Positions 25,622-34,814 of a DNA stretch of 64,000 bases are shown one piece after another. The stretch's first letter is position 1; each line of letters opens with the position of its first letter. The translations under genes and the position numbers were made by a program. The notes under the pieces are model-generated. The model made no database searches and was not told where the DNA came from. It saw only the letters and a program-made list of their open reading frames with translations. The stretch comes from an uncultured Verrucomicrobiota bacterium (lineage in GTDB: Bacteria > Verrucomicrobiota > Verrucomicrobiia > Verrucomicrobiales > Verrucomicrobiaceae). The stretch spans positions 31,370 through 95,369 of the forward strand of contig CAILZI010000161.1 of assembly GCA_903838675.1 (NCBI GenBank), in the 5' to 3' direction.

Positions 25622-26971
25622 ATGAGTTCCGGCATGACGGATCAAGCTCAGCTTTCCTCGGCCTGGTTGAGACAGGCGTGCCACACTCGGCGCAAGGTGA
25701 ACACCGGCTGGTGGCTGGCTCGCGCGATGCCCCTGCTCGTGATGGGAGGAGTGCTCGGATTCATCATGATTTTTGTGCTGCGTTCGCGTGGCATGGAGCT
25801 GGCTTGGAGCCACGTCTGGCCATGGGTGGCGTCAGGCTTTGTGGCTTTGATGCTTGCAAGTTGGCTGCTGGCCCGGCGGCAGTTTGTTTCGACCTCCCAG
25901 GCCATGGTGCGCTTGGAGTCGGAACTGCAGCTGCACAATGCGCTGACGACTGCGGCGGCAGGCCATGGCGTCTGGCCGGCGTTGGTCTCCACGATAGACG
26001 ACGGCTGGCGCTGGCGCTGGCAGGCCGTGGGCGGGCCCTTCGTGGCATTCGTCGGCAGTCTGGCCCTGGCCATCTGGTTGCCCGTGGCGCAGGACGTTGA
26101 AGCCAAAGGGCCGACAGTGGAGCCGCAGGCCTGGGCGCAGATGGAAGACTGGCTGGAAAAGCTGAAGGAAGAGCAGATCGTCACCGAAGAGGAAAAAGAA
26201 GAGCAACTGGCGAAAATTTCCGACCTCCGCGATCAGCCGCCGGAAAAGTGGTTCAGCCATGAGAGCCTGAACGCGGGAGACACGCTCAAAGAGCAGCTGC
26301 AGCGTGAGATCAAACAACTGGCGCAAAATCTCTCCACGGCTGAGCGCAGCCTCAATGCGCTGAAAAATTACGCCGACCAGCTCTCAGTGGAAGCCAAGGA
26401 GCAGCTGCTCAAAGACTTCGATCAGGCATTGGCGGACATGAAGTCGAGCGCTTTGGAACTTGATCCCAAACTGCTGAAGTCGATTGCGGGCATCGACCCC
26501 AAAAATCTGAAGAGCCTTTCCAAGGAGCAGATGAAACAACTCGGAGAGTCCATGAAAAAGAAGGCGGGTGCCTGCAATGGCATGTGCAAAAATCCCGGGT
26601 TTCTCGGCGATGGCGAAGGCGAGGACGACGAACTGGCAGCGGCCATGGGACAGCTGAAAAAGCAGGGCCAGGGCGAAGGCCCCGGCAAAGGCGCCATCAC
26701 ACGTGGGCCGGGCACGGCACCGCTGACACTGTCTGATGAAGAAAATGATTTCGGCACGAACAAAAACGAAGCGGTTTCAAACACCGACTTGTCTCGCGCC
26801 CAGGTGGGCGACATGCTGGCGCTGCAGAATGGCAAGCACGATGTGGACAAGACCGCCAAAGGCCCCCAGGCCGCCGGCACGGTGCAAAATGCCGGTCAGG
26901 GTGGCGAGCAGGTCTGGCGTGAGTCTTTGACACCAGAGGAGAAGGCGGTGCTGAAGCGCGTTTTCCGCTGA
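25622..26971 (+). CDS. Coiled-coil membrane protein of the MoxR/VWA cluster
   Basis: A 449-aa protein with two N-terminal membrane helices (ARAMPLLVMGGVLGFIMIFVL; VASGFVALMLASWLLA), a third near residue 145 (FVAFVGSLALAIWLP), then a long acidic and charged coiled-coil region (about residues 165-330, LEKLKEEQIVTEEEKEEQLA, LKEQLQREIKQLAQNLSTAE). The C-terminal part is Gly/Gln/Lys-rich and disordered, with a CNGMC cysteine pair, and ends in LTPEEKAVLKRVF. Proteins of this kind often precede MoxR genes in Planctomycetes and Verrucomicrobia; no precise function is known. It is 102 bases upstream of moxR on the same strand. Confidence 0.8.
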   Translation: MSSGMTDQAQLSSAWLRQACHTRRKVNTGWWLARAMPLLVMGGVLGFIMIFVLRSRGMELAWSHVWPWVASGFVALMLASWLLARRQFVSTSQAMVRLESELQLHNALTTAAAGHGVWPALVSTIDDGWRWRWQAVGGPFVAFVGSLALAIWLPVAQDVEAKGPTVEPQAWAQMEDWLEKLKEEQIVTEEEKEEQLAKISDLRDQPPEKWFSHESLNAGDTLKEQLQREIKQLAQNLSTAERSLNALKNYADQLSVEAKEQLLKDFDQALADMKSSALELDPKLLKSIAGIDPKNLKSLSKEQMKQLGESMKKKAGACNGMCKNPGFLGDGEGEDDELAAAMGQLKKQGQGEGPGKGAITRGPGTAPLTLSDEENDFGTNKNEAVSNTDLSRAQVGDMLALQNGKHDVDKTAKGPQAAGTVQNAGQGGEQVWRESLTPEEKAVLKRVFR

Positions 26972-27073
26972 GCTGTTCTCCCTCATCTCAGCTGAGAGCG
27001 TCATTTGTGAAATGTGTGTGAAGTTCCCTTTTCAACTCGACTTCATGCGTTGGTTCTTGTTTTAGTCTGAAGA

Positions 27074-28090
27074 ATGACAGACGCCTACGCTTCAGACTCA
27101 GAGATCCAGTCGGCATCCCTACCCCTCGATGCCCTGCGTCGAACGCTGAATGAGGTGCTGTTTGGTCAAAGTGAACTCATCGATCTGGTTCTCTGCGGCG
27201 TCATCGCACGCGGGCATGTACTGCTCGAAGGCCTGCCCGGCCTGGGAAAAACCGAGCTGGTGAAAGGACTCTCGAAGGCGCTGAATCTCACCACCCGCCG
27301 CGTGCAGTTCACGCCGGACCTGCTGCCCGGAGACATCACGGGCAATCCGGTGCTTCAGGAAGTGGATGGCAAACGCGAGTTTGTGTTTCAACCGGGACCC
27401 GTTTTCACCAACCTGCTGCTGGCGGATGAAATCAACCGCGCCTCCCCCAAGACCCAGTCCGCACTTCTCGAAGCGATGCAGGAGCGCCGCGTCACGGTGC
27501 TGGGGCAGACTCACTCTCTGCCCGATCCATTCTTTGTGCTCGCCACGCAGAACCCCATCGAACTCGAAGGCACCTATCCGCTGCCTGAGGCGCAGGTGGA
27601 CCGCTTTTTGTTCAAGCTGGAGGTGCTGCGCAATTCAGCGGAGACACTGATGAAGATCGTGACCCAGCGCGAACTCGGCGTCGAGCCGCAGGTGGCGTCC
27701 GTGGTCACACGCGAGGCATTTGCGCAGATTCAGGCGACAGCACGCCGCATTTTCCTGCCTGAGATCGTGGCAGACTACATCGCACGCATTGTTGACGCCA
27801 CGCACCCGGGACAGTCGCAGGCGTCGCTGGGCGTGCGCTTCGGCGCCAGTCCACGTGCGGCGCTGAGTCTGGCTGCAGCTTCAAAGGCGCGCGCGCTGAT
27901 GCATGGCAGGCCGAATGCCAGCTTTGAAGACGTGCAGGCCCTGGCGCTGCCGGTGCTCAATCATCGTGTGCTGCTGGATTACACCGCGCGCATGGACGGC
28001 AAAACTAGCGCAGGCGTGGTGCGTGCCATTCTGGCGGAAGTGCCGGTGCAAAATCTCGCCACACCACGCACGCTGAAGGAGGCTGCATGA
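27074..28090 (+). CDS. MoxR-family AAA+ ATPase
   Basis: A 338-aa AAA+ chaperone-type ATPase. Walker A is LEGLPGLGKTELVKG (about residues 53-67), then QFTPDLLPGDITGN, Walker B LLADEINRASPKTQSALLEA, sensor 1 VLATQNPIELEGTYPLPEAQ and sensor 2 near GASPRAALSLAAASKA. MoxR proteins work with VWA-domain partners to assemble or activate other proteins. The DUF58 and two VWA proteins 6-12 kb downstream are the expected partners. Its stop overlaps the next start by four bases. Confidence 0.95.
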   Translation: MTDAYASDSEIQSASLPLDALRRTLNEVLFGQSELIDLVLCGVIARGHVLLEGLPGLGKTELVKGLSKALNLTTRRVQFTPDLLPGDITGNPVLQEVDGKREFVFQPGPVFTNLLLADEINRASPKTQSALLEAMQERRVTVLGQTHSLPDPFFVLATQNPIELEGTYPLPEAQVDRFLFKLEVLRNSAETLMKIVTQRELGVEPQVASVVTREAFAQIQATARRIFLPEIVADYIARIVDATHPGQSQASLGVRFGASPRAALSLAAASKARALMHGRPNASFEDVQALALPVLNHRVLLDYTARMDGKTSAGVVRAILAEVPVQNLATPRTLKEAA

Positions 28091-29883
28091 AGTCTTTCCA
28101 CCGCCTGCTGCTGGTTGTGCTGCTGCTGGGGGTCTCGGCGGCGCATGCTCAGAAAAACATCGCCAATGAAGAGCTGGATCTAGCCTCCGGCACTCGTGTG
28201 CAGGTGCGCAGCGTGTTTGATCCTCTGCCTCCTTCAGGATACGCGCCCATGCGTATCGTGGCGACGAACGGCACCAGCCGGAATGCGCGCTGGGACTTTG
28301 ATTTTCACTCGCAGTCCCAGCACTACCAGCAGCAAAACGAGCACGACAGCAGCTTTTCAGTGGATGTACCTTCACGCTCCACGCAGTCGGCGTTGTTCCT
28401 GGTGCCTCTGGCCGTGGACTATGATGACGGCAGCATGGGTTCCTCCGGCCACATGCTGCGTGTGGGCATTTCAGGTACAGGATTCGATGAGCCGCCCAAG
28501 TTCGACCATGAGAACCGAGTCGATGGGATTCCGGCGCTGGCGCTCAGTGAAGCATTGGCGGAGTTCAGCATCACGCAGATCAACAAGGAGCTGGAGGCAA
28601 AGCTGCGCTCAGGTCGTGGCGGCTATTACGGCGGCACCCTGAACTTTGGCAGCCGCTTTGAACCAGCCGATCTGCCAGACTCATGGCTGGGCTACAGCGG
28701 TTTTGATTTCATCCTGCTCAGCGGTGCCGACTGGCAAAAACTGAAACCTGCCGTGAAGCGTGCCCTGCTGGAATGGGTGCGGCTCGGCGGGAAGCTGCAT
28801 GTCTATCTCTCGCCCGGGACCTACTCTGAATCGCTTGGACTGCCGGACATTTCCAGTGCGGGCTATCATGCGGTGTCGCTGGGAAAAATCTTCACCCTGA
28901 GCTGGGATGGCAAGACCCTGCCTGCGCGTGAGACGGTGAACCGCTACTGGGGGGAGACACAGCGCGTGAGCAGTCTCAGATCTGACCATACCATTTCAAG
29001 TGCCTGGCCTCTGCTGGGACTGCTGGGCACGCGCAGTTTTGCCTCCTGGCAGGTGATCGTGTTTCTGGTGGTCTTTGGCATGCTCGTGGGGCCGGTGAAT
29101 TTGTTCGTGCTGGCACCACCGGGCAAAAGGCACAAGCTCTTCATCACCACGCCGCTGCTCTCCATCGGTGCCAGTGTGGTCATGGTGGTGCTGATTCTTC
29201 TGCAGGATGGCACCGGCGGCGTGGGGCGGCGCTTCATCGCCATCAATCTCGAACCCGGCGAAGCGGCGGCATATGTGACGCAGGAACAGGTCAGCCGCAC
29301 CGGCGTTCTGCTGGGCGCTGGCTTTGAGATGAAGCAGCCTGCGCTCGTCGAACCGGTCGTGATGCCGGACACACCGTGGGTGAAGCTGAAAAAGACATCC
29401 TCCGCGCAGTCCGCGAGTCTGACGCAGGACGGACGCGAACGGCGCGGCAATTTCTTCCAAAGCCGCGCAGAACAGGGGCAGGTGCTGCGTGCAGCCGTCT
29501 CGACGCGTGCACGTCTGGAACTCAAGGCCGATGCTGCGCCTGATGCCGCACCAACACTGACCTCAGCCCTTGGTTTCACGGTGGATGAACTGTTTTACAC
29601 AGATGCTGCAGGCGGTCAGTGGCGGCTCGAAAAACCGCTGAGCACCGGCCAGAGTGCGACACTGGTCAAAACGGATGCCACAACGAAAAATCAGTGGCTC
29701 GGTGCTGCCTTCGATCCAGCCGTAAACACGCTGCAAACTTCGCTTAACAGCGCCACAACGGACCGCCGCTCGTTTTTCGTCGCAAAGGCCGGGCACGCGT
29801 CTGATTTCACCCTCGACACCCTGTCCTCCATTCGCTGGGAGGACGATCGGATTGTTGTCTTCGGCCCGGTGACGCAGCCCTGA
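28087..29883 (+). CDS. Large membrane protein of the MoxR/ABC cluster
   Basis: A 598-aa protein with a signal peptide (LLLVVLLLGVSAAHAQ), a long periplasmic N-terminal region that includes a GATase-like stretch (DSWLGYSGFDFILLSGADWQ, GGKLHVYLSPG; about residues 200-245) and two membrane helices (VIVFLVVFGMLVGPVNLFVL near 322-341; LLSIGASVVMVVLILLQ near 355-371), then a soluble C-terminal domain. I do not know a named family. Genes of this layout sit next to ABC and MoxR genes in related bacteria. It overlaps moxR by four bases and is followed 20 bases later by the ABC ATPase, so it is probably a subunit of the same complex. Confidence 0.82.
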   Translation: MKSFHRLLLVVLLLGVSAAHAQKNIANEELDLASGTRVQVRSVFDPLPPSGYAPMRIVATNGTSRNARWDFDFHSQSQHYQQQNEHDSSFSVDVPSRSTQSALFLVPLAVDYDDGSMGSSGHMLRVGISGTGFDEPPKFDHENRVDGIPALALSEALAEFSITQINKELEAKLRSGRGGYYGGTLNFGSRFEPADLPDSWLGYSGFDFILLSGADWQKLKPAVKRALLEWVRLGGKLHVYLSPGTYSESLGLPDISSAGYHAVSLGKIFTLSWDGKTLPARETVNRYWGETQRVSSLRSDHTISSAWPLLGLLGTRSFASWQVIVFLVVFGMLVGPVNLFVLAPPGKRHKLFITTPLLSIGASVVMVVLILLQDGTGGVGRRFIAINLEPGEAAAYVTQEQVSRTGVLLGAGFEMKQPALVEPVVMPDTPWVKLKKTSSAQSASLTQDGRERRGNFFQSRAEQGQVLRAAVSTRARLELKADAAPDAAPTLTSALGFTVDELFYTDAAGGQWRLEKPLSTGQSATLVKTDATTKNQWLGAAFDPAVNTLQTSLNSATTDRRSFFVAKAGHASDFTLDTLSSIRWEDDRIVVFGPVTQP

Positions 29884-29903
29884 ACTCCGCATCTTCGATA
29901 CAC

Positions 29904-30956
29904 ATGTCATCGTCTGTTTCAAACTCCTCACCGGCTCACGAGATGGATCGCAGCCAGCCTGCGGTCGTGGTGGAGGATATTCACCGCAGCTTCGGCAGCC
30001 TGAAGGCGGTGGATGGCGTGTCCTTCAGCATTGACCACGGACGAGTGGTCGGCTTCGTCGGTGCAAACGGTGCGGGCAAAACCACCACCATGCGCATCAT
30101 GGCCACGCTTGACTCTCCCGGCAGCGGCCGGGTGTGCATCGGCGGGCACAATGTCGTGCATCATCCCGCCAAGGTGCGCCGTCTGCTGGGCTGGATGCCG
30201 GACAGCTTTGGCACCTACGAGCACATGACCGTGCTCGAATACCTCGACTTTTATGCACGTGCCCTCGGCTTCAAAGGCGCTGATCGTCTGCGCCGCATTC
30301 AGGAGGTGATGGATTTCACCGATCTCACACCGCTGGCGGATCGCATGAGCAACAAGATGTCCAAAGGCCAGACTCAGCGCCTCTGTCTGGGCCGCGCGCT
30401 CCTGCACGATCCGCAGATCCTCATTCTCGATGAACCGGCCGCAGGCCTGGATCCCAAAGCGCGCGTGGAGCTGAAAAACCTCATTCGCATTCTGGCGCAG
30501 GAGGGTAAAACCATCCTCATCAGTTCCCACATTCTCAGCGAACTCGGGGAAATGTGCGACAGCCTGCTGTTCATCGACAAAGGCCGCATCGTTCATCATG
30601 GCGACGCTGAAAGCATGGTGCGCGGTACTGAGACTGCAGACGAGACACTGGTGCATGTGCAGATCGCGGGCGAACCGGTCAGGCTCATCGAATGGGCGCT
30701 CACTGCGCCGATGATCAAGATCGAAGAAGAGACAAAACGCGGCGCGCGTCTGCGCATTCAGTCGGTTGATGAAGCCACGCTGGCAGGAGTGCTCCGCCGC
30801 ATGATTCAGGATGGCCTGCCCGTGCTCGACTACCACCGCGAAGAGCGCCGGCTCGAAGATGCGTTCATCGACATGCTCGGCCAGATTGACAAGAACACCT
30901 TCAAAGCACCGCCGCCGGGAGGGGTGCTGCCAAAAAACACAGAAGACGCAAAATAA
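29904..30956 (+). CDS. ABC transporter ATP-binding protein (Nat/GldA-like)
   Basis: A 350-aa ATPase. Walker A is GANGAGKTTT, the signature is MSKGQTQRLCLGR (LSGGQ-like), Walker B ILILDEPAAGLD and the switch His is in ISSHILSELGEM. The C-terminal 120 residues are an extension typical of ABC-2 export ATPases. The start at 29904 adds about 18 residues before the domain; ATG 29943 is an alternative. It sits 20 bases after the previous gene and is followed by two permeases, so the three form one ABC transporter within the MoxR cluster. Confidence 0.93.
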   Translation: MSSSVSNSSPAHEMDRSQPAVVVEDIHRSFGSLKAVDGVSFSIDHGRVVGFVGANGAGKTTTMRIMATLDSPGSGRVCIGGHNVVHHPAKVRRLLGWMPDSFGTYEHMTVLEYLDFYARALGFKGADRLRRIQEVMDFTDLTPLADRMSNKMSKGQTQRLCLGRALLHDPQILILDEPAAGLDPKARVELKNLIRILAQEGKTILISSHILSELGEMCDSLLFIDKGRIVHHGDAESMVRGTETADETLVHVQIAGEPVRLIEWALTAPMIKIEEETKRGARLRIQSVDEATLAGVLRRMIQDGLPVLDYHREERRLEDAFIDMLGQIDKNTFKAPPPGGVLPKNTEDAK

Positions 30957-31004
30957 TGCATCAACTCTGGATCCTCATTTTTGCAGCTTTTTGCGCTTCT
31001 TTGC
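30938..31004. repeat. Imperfect inverted repeat between the ABC ATPase and permease genes
   Basis: The arm CACAGAAGACGCAAAA (30938-30953) is nearly the reverse complement of TTTTGCGCTTCTTTGC (30989-31004), one indel and about two mismatches apart. The 61-base gap between ATPase and first permease is unusually long for this tight operon. It may form an mRNA hairpin, processing site or be a remnant of a small mobile palindrome. Confidence 0.45.
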
Positions 31005-31017
31005 GGCCATCCCACTC

Positions 31018-32463
31018 ATGAACGCCGCTCCTGCCATCATGGACTTTCCCGACAGCCTCTCACCCATGGTGGTGAAGGAGCTGCGGCAGGGCCTGCGGAC
31101 GCGGTTGTTCGGCGGCGTGCTGCTGACGCTGCATCTGATGCTGGTGCTCCTCACACTCATGAGCGGCGGGGCGGAAAATGCCGCAGTGGTCAGCGGATGG
31201 TTCGACGGCATCATCACGCTCGTGCTGTGCATCATCATGCCGCTGCGCGGGTTTTCCGCCGTGGCAGATGAGTTGAAGTCCGGTACGCTGGACATGCTGG
31301 CGCTCACCCGGCTTTCAGCCGGGCGCATCATCTTCGGCAAATGGGCCGCCATCGCTTCGCAGTCGCTGCTGCTCATGCTCAGCATCCTGCCGTATGTGGT
31401 GGCACGTTTCGTGTTTGGCGGCCTGGACTTGTTCGCCGAGGTGATGGCATTGTTTTATAAATGGCTGGCGGGCGTGGTGCTTGCTGCGGTCATCGTGGCG
31501 CTCTCCACACAGCGCCAGTTCTGGCTGCGGGCCGTCATTGTGTTTTTGCCGTTGCTGATCGGTGGCTGTGGCGCCGCTTCATTCATGATGATGTCACGCA
31601 TGGGCGGCGGCATGCCCCCGGGCACGCTCTTATCTTTTTTCATCAAGTCAGGTGGCGGCGGTTCCGCGCTGCTGGTGCTGGGAATTGCGGCGTGGGCGGT
31701 CTTCTACTTTCTCAGTCTGGCGGCCACGCGCATCGCCCCGACCGCTTCGCTCCTGAGCGTGGTCAAACGCTCCGTGAACTTGGTAGCGATGCTGACGTTG
31801 ATGCTGGTGGGCTGGTTGTCTGGTTCCAGTGCTGCGATGGGATCGACGGCTGTGGGCGTGCTCTCATTCCTGATGATGGATGCCCTGACTGAACGCGTGA
31901 ATGAAGTGCCCTCCGTGTATGCCGCATTCTACCAGCGTGGGTGGCCGGGCCGCGCCGCTCTGTGGCTGCTGGCGCCGGGCTGGGTCACGGGGCTGGTTTA
32001 CTCTGCGCTGCTGGTGGCGCTGGTGTCGGTGTATGTGGGGTGGACCAGCAGCGTGGAGGGGGCGAAGCTGGTCGCCGTGCGTGCCGCCGGGACCTGGATG
32101 ATCGCGGCCTTGGTTCAGTTGTTCTCCACTCGCAGGTCGAGCGATCTGCTGATGCCCTTCATTGTCTTCTGGCTGCTTGTGAATGTGCTCATCGCGCTTC
32201 TCGGCAATCTGGTGCTGATGTCCTTTGTCACCAAACACACCACGGCCCGGTTCACCTGCGCGCTGCCTCAGTTATTACCAACGGGTTATGCGACCGCTCA
32301 GGCGGCAGACAAGGCAGAGCTGCTCGATCTCGGCATGCTCAGCGCCAGCATCTGGCCTGCGCTGCTGCTGATCTTCGCAGTCTTTGCATGGCGGCAGGCA
32401 CGCGGCGCGCGGCAGGAAGGCTGGCAGATGATTCACGGCCATGAAGGAGGCGTCGCCATCTGA
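31018..32463 (+). CDS. ABC-2 type permease subunit 1
   Basis: A 481-aa integral membrane protein with about twelve hydrophobic segments. ATG 31018 (MNAAPAIMDFPDSLSPMVVK) is chosen because homology to the next gene starts here (MVVKELRQGLRTRLF versus IVVKELRQGLRTRFF). Other shared blocks are MPLRGFSAVADELKSGTLDML and GRIIFGKWAAIASQSLLLML. The hydrophobic profile and the ATPase upstream make it a transporter permease; substrate unknown. One base separates it from permease 2. Confidence 0.88.
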   Translation: MNAAPAIMDFPDSLSPMVVKELRQGLRTRLFGGVLLTLHLMLVLLTLMSGGAENAAVVSGWFDGIITLVLCIIMPLRGFSAVADELKSGTLDMLALTRLSAGRIIFGKWAAIASQSLLLMLSILPYVVARFVFGGLDLFAEVMALFYKWLAGVVLAAVIVALSTQRQFWLRAVIVFLPLLIGGCGAASFMMMSRMGGGMPPGTLLSFFIKSGGGGSALLVLGIAAWAVFYFLSLAATRIAPTASLLSVVKRSVNLVAMLTLMLVGWLSGSSAAMGSTAVGVLSFLMMDALTERVNEVPSVYAAFYQRGWPGRAALWLLAPGWVTGLVYSALLVALVSVYVGWTSSVEGAKLVAVRAAGTWMIAALVQLFSTRRSSDLLMPFIVFWLLVNVLIALLGNLVLMSFVTKHTTARFTCALPQLLPTGYATAQAADKAELLDLGMLSASIWPALLLIFAVFAWRQARGARQEGWQMIHGHEGGVAI

Positions 32464-32464
32464 C

Positions 32465-33943
32465 ATGAACACGACACTGCCCATGCTGCATGATTTCAGT
32501 GATCGCTTCAGCCCGATCGTCGTCAAGGAGCTGCGCCAGGGCCTGCGCACACGGTTTTTCACCTCGTCGCTCATCCTGTTCCACACCATCATCATCCTGC
32601 TTCTCGTCACGGTGACGTTTGATGCGCCGGTGGAGATGGTGAACGGCATTTTCTGGGGTGTCGCAGGTTTCATGCTGCTGGTGGTCATGCCCCTGCGCGG
32701 GTTTTCCGCCCTTCATACTGAAGCCACCGATGGAACGCTGGACATGCTGACGCTGACCTCCATCGCATCGTTTCGCATTCTTTATGGCAAATGGGTGGCC
32801 CTCTATAGCCAGGCACTGCTGGTGGCAGGTTCCATTTTGCCCTACATGGTCGCCCGCTATTTCTTTGGCGGGGTTGAAATCCTGCGTGAGATCGTGGCGC
32901 TCGTCATGCTGGCGCTCGGTTCCGGTGTCATTACAGCGGCATTGCTGGCATTCTCATCGCAGGCACCGGTGTTGCTGCGCATCTTTCTGGCACTTTGTGT
33001 GGGTGCGGGGGCGGTGCCTCTGGGTTTCTTCACCGCCTTCCTCGTTTCGGCGTCGCAGGCAGACTCGCTGGTGCGCGAATTCTTTGCGCTCGATCACTGG
33101 GAGCAGTTCAGCATCGTTGGCGGTATTCTGGCCTTGGTGGTGTATGTCGTGTATTACTTTCTGGCGCTCGGTGCCTCTCGCATCGCTCCACCGTCGGAGA
33201 ATCACAGCACGCTGAAACGCCTCATCGCGTTGGCCGTGCATGGAGCTTTGATGGTGACGGGCCTGCTGCTGTGTTTTCTCAACTCCCAACCCGAGGTTGC
33301 CATGTGGGCCTACATCCCCCTGATGGTCCTGACACTCATCGTTTGCATGGATGTGCTGACGGAGGAAATGCCGCGCTACTCCACCGCTTTGGAGGTGCTG
33401 GCACGGCACGGGCGTTTTGGCCGGCTGGCAGGCAGACTGTTGTACCCCGGCTGGGCTTCAGGCGTGGTGTTCTCTGCTGTTTTGTGTGTGATGGCGTTGA
33501 GCATTATGGCCGGCATAACGTGGCGGTCCTCTTCCTGGGATTGGGATGATGGCCCGTCTCTGTACATGGTTTGCATGTTCCTTGCTGTCTTTGTGCCGGT
33601 GATCGTGCGCCTCAACCGAACAAACACTTTTGTAAACTGGTGGGTGGTGCAGCTTTGCTCAGTGATCCTCGGCATCATGATGACAATGTTTTGCCTTTCC
33701 ATGAATGCGCGTGATCTGGGGGTCCTCGGCATGTTCACCCCCATCACCGCGTTGTTCGGTCTCAATTGTGTTAATTACAGCAGTCGTCAGGACATCCTGC
33801 ACCTTTCCTGCATATTCAGTACAATGTGGCTGATCGCCGCCATGGTGCGTGCAGCAACGAGTTTCAGCACCTACACCACGCTCGAACACGAAGCCTTGGA
33901 CCAGGCCCGTCAGGTAACCCCTCGCGCCAATGACCCTGCTTGA
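32465..33943 (+). CDS. ABC-2 type permease subunit 2 (paralogue of subunit 1)
   Basis: A 492-aa integral membrane protein with about twelve hydrophobic segments, clearly paralogous to the upstream gene: FSPIVVKELRQGLRTRFF, MPLRGFSALHTEATDGTLDM and FRILYGKWVALYSQALLV align block by block with subunit 1. ATG 32465 follows the previous stop by one base; ATG 32441 would overlap the previous gene. The two permeases probably form a heterodimer powered by the ATPase encoded upstream. Its stop lies inside the DUF58 gene start region (14-base overlap). Confidence 0.88.
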   Translation: MNTTLPMLHDFSDRFSPIVVKELRQGLRTRFFTSSLILFHTIIILLLVTVTFDAPVEMVNGIFWGVAGFMLLVVMPLRGFSALHTEATDGTLDMLTLTSIASFRILYGKWVALYSQALLVAGSILPYMVARYFFGGVEILREIVALVMLALGSGVITAALLAFSSQAPVLLRIFLALCVGAGAVPLGFFTAFLVSASQADSLVREFFALDHWEQFSIVGGILALVVYVVYYFLALGASRIAPPSENHSTLKRLIALAVHGALMVTGLLLCFLNSQPEVAMWAYIPLMVLTLIVCMDVLTEEMPRYSTALEVLARHGRFGRLAGRLLYPGWASGVVFSAVLCVMALSIMAGITWRSSSWDWDDGPSLYMVCMFLAVFVPVIVRLNRTNTFVNWWVVQLCSVILGIMMTMFCLSMNARDLGVLGMFTPITALFGLNCVNYSSRQDILHLSCIFSTMWLIAAMVRAATSFSTYTTLEHEALDQARQVTPRANDPA

Positions 33944-34814
33944 TGACGCCGGCGCACTGCGCACGCTGCACGTCCGCGCGCGCGGCTGGGCACGCGTGCT
34001 GAAGCTGCCGTTCCGTCAGCAGCGCTGGCGTGGCCATGCGGGTGAATTCCTCGGCGGCGGCACCGGCAGCAGTCTCGACTTTCAGGACCACCGCCTCTAC
34101 CTGCCCGGTGACGATCCGCGTCAGATCAACTGGCAGGCCTATGCCCGCACCGGCACCTATTCGATGAAGCTCTATCGCGAGGAGGTGCGCCCGCTCGTCG
34201 ATGTGATCCTGGATGTCTCCGCCTCCATGTTTGCCTTTGCTGCCAAAGAGCAGCGGGCCTTGGAATTGTTTGCCTACACCATTGAGTCGGCGCTGCAATC
34301 AGGAGCCACGCTGCGCTGCTACGCCGTCGCCGGAGCACAGCATCAACTGCTGGAGCCCGAGGTCATTCTCAGCGGCCAGTGGCATGAGCGCGTCAGCGCC
34401 TTGATCCCCACCCAGGAAACTCCCGTGTTGAATCGTCTCCCGCTGCGTGCTGGCGCGATGCGTGTTTTCATCAGCGACCTCTTGTTTCCCACCGAGCCGG
34501 AAGCCCTGCTCGCATGCCTCAGCACGCGCAACGGTCGCGGCATCGTCTTCGCTCCGCAGTCTCAGGAGGAGGCCGATCCCGGCTGGGACGGCAACTATGA
34601 ATTCATCGACCCCGAAACCGGTTTGCCGCACGAACATCGGGTCGAAGCCGCCCTGCTGCAGCGCTACGAGGCCGCCTACCGCCGCCATTTTGAACTGTGG
34701 AAGTCCGCTGCCCAGAAACACGGCATCGCGCTGGCGCGTGTGGCGGCCGAGGCAGACTTTCAAAAGGCGCTGCAACTCGAAGGCATCCCCAGTGGAGCTG
34801 TGGAAACCGCATGA
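33930..34814 (+). CDS. DUF58 domain protein (MoxR partner)
   Basis: A 294-aa cytoplasmic protein of the DUF58 family. The family core DDPRQINWQAYARTGTYSMK (about residues 60-79) precedes a VWA-like fold whose first strand carries VDVILDVSASM, a MIDAS-type DxSxS metal site. DUF58 proteins are almost always encoded with MoxR ATPases and VWA proteins, as here. The gene overlaps permease 2 by 14 bases and the BatA-like gene by four, so it is translationally coupled on both sides. Confidence 0.93.
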   Translation: MTLLDDAGALRTLHVRARGWARVLKLPFRQQRWRGHAGEFLGGGTGSSLDFQDHRLYLPGDDPRQINWQAYARTGTYSMKLYREEVRPLVDVILDVSASMFAFAAKEQRALELFAYTIESALQSGATLRCYAVAGAQHQLLEPEVILSGQWHERVSALIPTQETPVLNRLPLRAGAMRVFISDLLFPTEPEALLACLSTRNGRGIVFAPQSQEEADPGWDGNYEFIDPETGLPHEHRVEAALLQRYEAAYRRHFELWKSAAQKHGIALARVAAEADFQKALQLEGIPSGAVETA

